A DNA stretch of 27,383 bases. Origin: a bacterium. GTDB lineage: Bacteria; KSB1; UBA2214. The notes below the pieces were generated by a model. It saw only the letters and a program-made list of their open reading frames with translations, did not search any database and was not told the DNA's origin. Shown here in pieces: positions 22,809 through 27,383 of the stretch (the first letter of the stretch is position 1; every line of letters begins with the position of its first letter). The stretch is taken from contig JAKQKF010000213.1 in assembly GCA_029560815.1 (NCBI GenBank), positions 1 to 27,383 of the forward strand, written 5' to 3'. The position numbers were made by a program, and so were the translations under genes.

Positions 22809-25800
22809 ATGAGTCGCCTGAAAATACTCTGCTGCCTGCTTCTGGCGGCAACCCTGCAGCCGCTCTGGGCGCAGCGCAAGGCCGACCCGCAGGTCGGCGC
22901 GCTCGCCAACACGCGCTGGGGCACCATGGACGGCAATGTGGTGCGCACGGTCTTCGCCAACCACGGCGAGATCGCCAACTGGGATGAGCCAGCCTGGCCC
23001 TCCGGCGAGTGGCCGAAGGGCAGCGGCCATACCTATGTCGACGGCGTCGCCCTCATCGTCGCGACACCGATCGTCGACATTCACGGCAAGCGCTATCACG
23101 ACGTGGTCACCCGCTACCGCGAGGACATGTCGACCTCCCCGGAGGGAATCCCCTGGGGGTTCGCCCCCCTGCCGGGCTATTTCAATGCGGATGTCAAGAC
23201 CAACATCCACAACTATCCGGCGATGAGCAACAACCCGACGACCTGGCCCGCCACCTGGCCCGACCAGAATGCAGAATGGGACGGGCAGTGGAACGGCTTT
23301 TTCGGCCGGGGCAAGACCAACGCCGACCTCGAGACCTATTTCGTTTTTGACGACGATCCCGATGAAAAATATCTCTACTACCCCGATCCCGGGGACTCGT
23401 CGCGCCGCGGCCTGGGCATCGAGGTGGCTTCCCGCCTTTTTCAGTGGAACCAGGTGCTCGCCCAGGACTGCATCTTTTCGATCTATTTCATCACCAATGA
23501 AGGCAAGGCGGATTACGACAGCACCTATTTCGCCTTTCATATCGACTGGGGCATCGGCGGCCATGATGATTCCGCCGATGATGCCGGCAGCTACGACCTC
23601 GACCTCGACATCGCCTGGGCCTTCGACGGCAACGGCTATGGCAGCCCCAACAACTGGGCGCCCGTCGGCGTGGCCGGCTTCGCCTTTCTCGAAAGCCCCG
23701 GCATCTTCCGCGACAGCCGCGATAACGACAATGACGGCCTGATCAACGAACGGCGCGACAGCGGGCCCGGAGTTTTCCTCGCTGCCGCCCCCTACGGCGT
23801 CGACGACGTCAAGGCCTTCACGGAATTTTATCCCGACCGCGCGCTCAGGCCGCACTGGTCCGGCGACGAGAATATCAACTGGGATCCCTATCTGGATCTG
23901 AACAGCAACGGCCAGTGGGACGACGGCGAGCCCCTGAATGACGATCTCGGCGCTGACGGCCTGGACCCCAATGACGGCAATTATTCGGGCCCCGATGCGG
24001 GCGAGGGCGATGGCATCCCCACGCCCGGCGAACCCGATTTCGATTACCTCGACAAGGATGAATCCGACCAGATCGGCCTCACCGGCTTCCAGGTCTTTGT
24101 GCTGCATGAATACAAGATGGAATACGATGAGGCCTACTGGAACGGCCTGAAATCGGCCCCGCCGCCGCGCGAAAAACTGGTACAGAACACCAATCTGGGT
24201 ATGTTCTTCAGCTCGGGACCCTTCGGATTAAAGGCGGGCGATACCCAGTTCTACTCCATGTCCCTCCTTTTCGGCGAGGACCAGAACCAGCTGGCCCGGG
24301 CGAAAAAAACCGTGCAGCAGATCTACAACGCCACCTACCAGTTCGCCCGGCCGCCCGACAAGTCGCGCCTGACCGCCGTGCCCGGCGACGGCAGGGTCGT
24401 GCTCTATTGGGATGATACCGCCGAGAAATCCTGGGACCCCTTCCTGCAGGAGCACGATTTCGAAGGCTACCGCATCTACCGCACCACTGATGCCGAGTTC
24501 TCCGAAGCCCAGGTCATCACCGACGCCTATGGCAAGGCCCGCTTCCGCAAGTATATCGCCGAATTTGACCTCGGCAACGGCATCAAGGGGCTCCATCCGA
24601 TCGATATCGAGGGGATCAAATTCGACCTTGGCGAAGATACCGGCCTGCGTCACTATTATGTCGATACCGACGTCGAGAACGGCCAGACCTATTACTATGC
24701 CGTGGTCCCCTATGACCGGGGGCTGGTGACGGTCTCGTCGACCGGCGAGCTTTCCGGCATTTCGCCCTCCGAGGCCTCGAGCGTCATCCGCGTCAGCGCC
24801 GCCGGAGTGGTGGAATATGTCGATGTCAACTGCGCCGTGATCACTCCGCGCGCGCCCGCCGCGGGCTACCTGCCGCCGCAGCTGGCGGACGGGATCCACC
24901 ATCAGGGCCCCGGCACCGGTCAGCTGGAGGTGGAGCTGCTCGACGCCAACGCCCTGCTAGACAACGCCTCCTATGAAGTGACCTTTCACGACACCTCCGC
25001 CTTCGCCCTCAACCGCCGCGCGACCTATGACGTCATCAACACCACCACCCAGACCACGCTGCTGGAAAATGCCCAGCTTGAGGAGGCCCTCAGCACCACC
25101 CCGGTTATGGAAGGCATGGTGCTGCACGTCCTTGGCGACACCGCCTGCCAGGTGATCGAGGCCGAGACCGGCTGGGTCAAGGGCGATCACAACTGGAAAC
25201 TGCGCGTGGGCATGAATCCCAGCCTGAGCGGCCGGTTCATACCATATCCCGCCGATTTCGAGATCACCTTTTATGACCACATCGTCGATACTTCGCAGGC
25301 CCTGCTCTTCGGCCAGACAGCGGCGGCGGTTTCCTTCATGATCTTCAATACCACCGAAGCGCGGACGATGGATTTTCTCTTCGGCGACAAGGACAAGGAC
25401 GGACTTTTCTCGCCGGGGGATTCGGTCACCATCGTCATCGGAGAGCGGCTGGGTGATCCGCTGCCCACACCCAAATCCAGATTCAAGGCCGCCTGGACCT
25501 TCTTCTATGATCAGCCTGGGGAGACTGGCGACCGGCCCGCCGCCGGGGATATTTTCCGCGTACGGACCACCAAGCCTTTTCGCGACGGCGAGAGCTTCCG
25601 TTTCACGATTCAGGGTGCGCGCGAGAGCGCCAGCCTGGCGAAAGATCAGCTCGCGGCTGTAACCGTGGTCCCCAACCCCTACTGCGCCGCCGCCAGCTGG
25701 GAGCCGCGCAACCCCTTCCGTTTTGGCCGGGGCGAGCGCCGCATCTATTTCAACCATCTGCCGGCCCGCTGCACCATCCGCATCTATACAGTGCGCGGCT

Positions 25801-25964
25801 ATCTGGTCGATACCATCGAACATGACAGCAGCATCGACGACGGCTCAGAGAGCTGGGATCTGGTTTCCAAGGACGGAATGGATATCGCCTACGGCATCTA
25901 CCTTTTCCAGGTCGATGCCCCCGATATCGGCACCCGCATCGACAAATTCGCGGTCATCAAATGA
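22809..25964 (+). CDS. Large secreted protein with Asp-rich calcium-binding-like segment, FnIII-like region and C-terminal sorting-like domain
   Basis: Protein of about 1051 residues, no named family recognised. ATG at 22809 opens a good signal peptide (SRLKILCCLLLAATLQPLWAQ); an ATG at 22794 is also possible. The N-terminal half is rich in Trp, Asp and Tyr. Around residues 359-421 lies a series of EF-hand/dockerin-like acidic segments (DLNSNGQWDDGE, DGLDPNDGNYSGPD, DYLDKDESDQ) that would suit Ca2+ binding; another acidic stretch is DNDNDGLINERRD. A fibronectin-III-like region (about 515-650) has GDGRVVLYWDD, FEGYRIYRT and NGQTYYYAVVPYD. The C-terminus (about 952-1051) has VVPNPY, IRIYTVRGYLVDTI, SWDLVSKDGMDIAYGIYLFQV and KFAVIK, a sorting/FlgD-Ig-like pattern. 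It follows the receptor gene by 23 bp and precedes the PorV-like gene by 30 bp, so it is in the same operon. Confidence 0.82.
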   Translation: MSRLKILCCLLLAATLQPLWAQRKADPQVGALANTRWGTMDGNVVRTVFANHGEIANWDEPAWPSGEWPKGSGHTYVDGVALIVATPIVDIHGKRYHDVVTRYREDMSTSPEGIPWGFAPLPGYFNADVKTNIHNYPAMSNNPTTWPATWPDQNAEWDGQWNGFFGRGKTNADLETYFVFDDDPDEKYLYYPDPGDSSRRGLGIEVASRLFQWNQVLAQDCIFSIYFITNEGKADYDSTYFAFHIDWGIGGHDDSADDAGSYDLDLDIAWAFDGNGYGSPNNWAPVGVAGFAFLESPGIFRDSRDNDNDGLINERRDSGPGVFLAAAPYGVDDVKAFTEFYPDRALRPHWSGDENINWDPYLDLNSNGQWDDGEPLNDDLGADGLDPNDGNYSGPDAGEGDGIPTPGEPDFDYLDKDESDQIGLTGFQVFVLHEYKMEYDEAYWNGLKSAPPPREKLVQNTNLGMFFSSGPFGLKAGDTQFYSMSLLFGEDQNQLARAKKTVQQIYNATYQFARPPDKSRLTAVPGDGRVVLYWDDTAEKSWDPFLQEHDFEGYRIYRTTDAEFSEAQVITDAYGKARFRKYIAEFDLGNGIKGLHPIDIEGIKFDLGEDTGLRHYYVDTDVENGQTYYYAVVPYDRGLVTVSSTGELSGISPSEASSVIRVSAAGVVEYVDVNCAVITPRAPAAGYLPPQLADGIHHQGPGTGQLEVELLDANALLDNASYEVTFHDTSAFALNRRATYDVINTTTQTTLLENAQLEEALSTTPVMEGMVLHVLGDTACQVIEAETGWVKGDHNWKLRVGMNPSLSGRFIPYPADFEITFYDHIVDTSQALLFGQTAAAVSFMIFNTTEARTMDFLFGDKDKDGLFSPGDSVTIVIGERLGDPLPTPKSRFKAAWTFFYDQPGETGDRPAAGDIFRVRTTKPFRDGESFRFTIQGARESASLAKDQLAAVTVVPNPYCAAASWEPRNPFRFGRGERRIYFNHLPARCTIRIYTVRGYLVDTIEHDSSIDDGSESWDLVSKDGMDIAYGIYLFQVDAPDIGTRIDKFAVIK

Positions 25965-25994
25965 CCTGCTGGTGAAAATTTTACGGATGGTCAT

Positions 25995-27008
25995 ATGAAA
26001 AAGATCGTCACAGTTGCATTCGTATTGCTGACGGCGGCGGGGCTCATCGCCGGCGATGTCGCCAAGGTCGGCGTCACCGCTGCCCCTTTCCTCACCATCG
26101 GCGTGGGCGCGCGGGCGACGGGTATGGGCGGGGCCTTTGTCGGCACCGCCGATGACGCCAGCGCGCTCTACTGGAATCCCGCCGGCATCGCCCGCAGCGG
26201 GGATATCCAGGTGCTGCTCATGCACACCCGCTGGCTGGCGGATCTCAAATTCAATTTCGCCGGCTTCACCCTCCCCCTCGGCGCATTCGGCACCCTCGGG
26301 GCCTCGCTGACCTACCTGGACTATGGCGAAATGGCCGTGCGCACCACCGACCAGCCGGACGGGACCGGCGAGATTTTCAACTCCAGCGATCTCGCCGTCG
26401 GCCTCAGCTATGCGCGCAGTCTCACAGACCGCTTCTCCGTCGGGTTCAATGTCAAATACATCACCCAGAGCATCTGGCACGAGAACGCGGACGGATTTGC
26501 CATCGATTTCGGCACCCTCTTCATCACCGGTCTGCACGGCCTGCGCATCGGCGCCACCTTGAGCAACTTCGGCACCGACATGCGCTTGGAGGGCAAGGAC
26601 CTGCTGGTCTATCAGGACATCAATCCCAACATCCTCGGCAACAATGACCGCATCCCGGCGGATCTGCAGACCGGGGAGTGGGCCCTGCCGCTGACCTTTC
26701 AGTTCGGGCTGGCCATGGAGCCCTGGAAAAGCCCGCTGCACCGGCTGACCATAGCGGCCGATGCCATTCATCCCAGCGACAATACTGAATCGATCAATCT
26801 GGGCATGGAGTACGGTTTCCGGGAGATGCTTTTCCTGCGGGCCGGCTACCGCGACCTCTTTTTGCGTGACCGCGAGCAGGGCCTCACCCTGGGGGTGGGC
26901 CTGGCCACGCGTAATCTGGGCAATGCATTGATCCAGCTGGACTATGCCTATGCCGATTTCGGCCGGCTGGAAAACGCCCAGAGGTTTTCGTTCAACCTGG
27001 CCTTCTGA
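25995..27008 (+). CDS. PorV/PorQ-family outer-membrane barrel protein
   Basis: Outer-membrane protein of 337 residues with a signal peptide (MKKIVTVAFVLLTAAGLIAG). The family signature is near the N-terminus: GVGARATGMGGAFVGTADDASALYWNPAGIA, visible across residues about 35-65. Alternating beta strands follow, and the protein ends in Phe (FSFNLAF). PorV of T9SS shuttles cargo from the translocon to the attachment complex, while relatives in Calditrichota and Ignavibacteria occur in many operon-linked copies of unclear role. Its place immediately after two sorting-domain proteins suggests it handles or anchors these particular cargos. ATG at 25995 follows GGATGG. A FadL-like channel role is the main alternative. 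Confidence 0.87.
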   Translation: MKKIVTVAFVLLTAAGLIAGDVAKVGVTAAPFLTIGVGARATGMGGAFVGTADDASALYWNPAGIARSGDIQVLLMHTRWLADLKFNFAGFTLPLGAFGTLGASLTYLDYGEMAVRTTDQPDGTGEIFNSSDLAVGLSYARSLTDRFSVGFNVKYITQSIWHENADGFAIDFGTLFITGLHGLRIGATLSNFGTDMRLEGKDLLVYQDINPNILGNNDRIPADLQTGEWALPLTFQFGLAMEPWKSPLHRLTIAADAIHPSDNTESINLGMEYGFREMLFLRAGYRDLFLRDREQGLTLGVGLATRNLGNALIQLDYAYADFGRLENAQRFSFNLAF

Positions 27009-27063
27009 GGAGGGGCATGCATAGCATCCTTGTTGAAAAAACAGGCGGCGCGGGGGGCGTAAC

Positions 27064-27383
27064 ATGACCTCCGGAGCGTTCAAATGCATGGCCGCTCTCT
27101 GGCTGCTGCTGTTGTACCTCTGCGCCGGGTGCGGCGCCGGGGAGACAGCGGAGCCGCTGAAATCGCTCGCGCAGGCCGGCAACGAAAAGCGCGGCCAGGT
27201 GGAGGCCGGCGGCCCCTATGCCGGTGCAGAATTTCACGACAGCCGGCCGCTGCCGGCCCGCATCAGCTTTTATTATCCCGTCGCCAACAGCATCGACCTG
27301 AGCACCGATTACTGGCGGCGCGGCGAGTCGCGCCCGCTGCGGCTGGCCCTGAGCCATGACGGCCGGACCGATTCCATCGGCAC
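27064..27383 (+). CDS. Lipoprotein, 3' end outside window
   Basis: The first 106 residues of a predicted lipoprotein. ATG at 27064 follows a GGGGGG tract; an in-frame ATG at 27088 is possible. The signal segment AALWLLLLYLCAGC ends in lipobox LCAGC. The mature region carries GPYAGAEFHDSRPLPARISFYYPVANSI and then DLSTDYWRRGE, seen here as an aromatic-rich beta pattern. I do not recognise the family with confidence. Its position after the receptor, secreted protein and PorV-like genes, 55 bp downstream, suggests it is the fifth member of the operon. A surface or periplasmic glycan-active enzyme would fit the context, but the visible part shows no catalytic motif. Confidence 0.7.
   Translation, partial: MTSGAFKCMAALWLLLLYLCAGCGAGETAEPLKSLAQAGNEKRGQVEAGGPYAGAEFHDSRPLPARISFYYPVANSIDLSTDYWRRGESRPLRLALSHDGRTDSIG

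Overview
The window looks like a chromosomal segment from a Gram-negative bacterium of the FCB superphylum, most like Calditrichota/KSB1-type or Ignavibacteria-type lineages. Three things point there. Two secreted proteins end in Por-secretion (type IX secretion, T9SS) style sorting domains, one with the motif NYPNPFNPE. A PorV/PorQ-family outer-membrane protein is present. Two TonB-dependent receptors carry N-terminal carboxypeptidase-regulatory-like domains. The lineage is an inference from protein style; no rRNA or other taxonomic marker is present. I saw no tRNA, rRNA, CRISPR array, insertion sequence or phage gene.

Layout. Positions 1-1029 (-) hold an M14 zinc carboxypeptidase cut by the left edge. 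It is divergent from a TonB-dependent receptor (1414-4062, +). Two small paralogous lipoproteins follow on the minus strand (4091-4516 and 4732-5160), then a 558-bp gene-free stretch with several inverted repeats. From 10338 back to 5719 (-) a transmembrane Ser/Thr protein kinase with TolB/FlgO-like and TPR-like extracytoplasmic parts is followed after 18 bp by a GAF/AAA+ sigma-54 activator. The kinase has a recognisable promoter flanked by a perfect 12-bp inverted repeat. Further right on the minus strand are a ThuA-like protein (10638-11399), a GH31 glycosidase lipoprotein (11436-13046) and the ribosome-assembly GTPase rsgA (13138-14154). A small exported TPR protein (14355-14981, +) is followed by a terminator-like structure.

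The right half (15.1-27.4 kb, +) is the most coherent block. A LacI-family repressor gene has a strong promoter, a perfect 16-bp palindromic operator at the transcription start and a second operator-like site overlapping its start codon. It is followed by an apparent operon encoding: a secreted protein with three tandem repeats of about 348 residues plus a sorting domain; a TonB-dependent receptor; a large secreted protein with an Asp-rich segment, an FnIII-like region and a C-terminal sorting-like domain; a PorV/PorQ-family barrel; and a lipoprotein cut by the right edge. No SusD-like protein is encoded between or beside the receptor genes. A plausible reading is a LacI-controlled, SusD-less glycan capture and uptake locus that uses T9SS-exported surface proteins. 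The GH31 and ThuA genes fit a carbohydrate theme. Substrate and actual co-regulation are not shown by the sequence.
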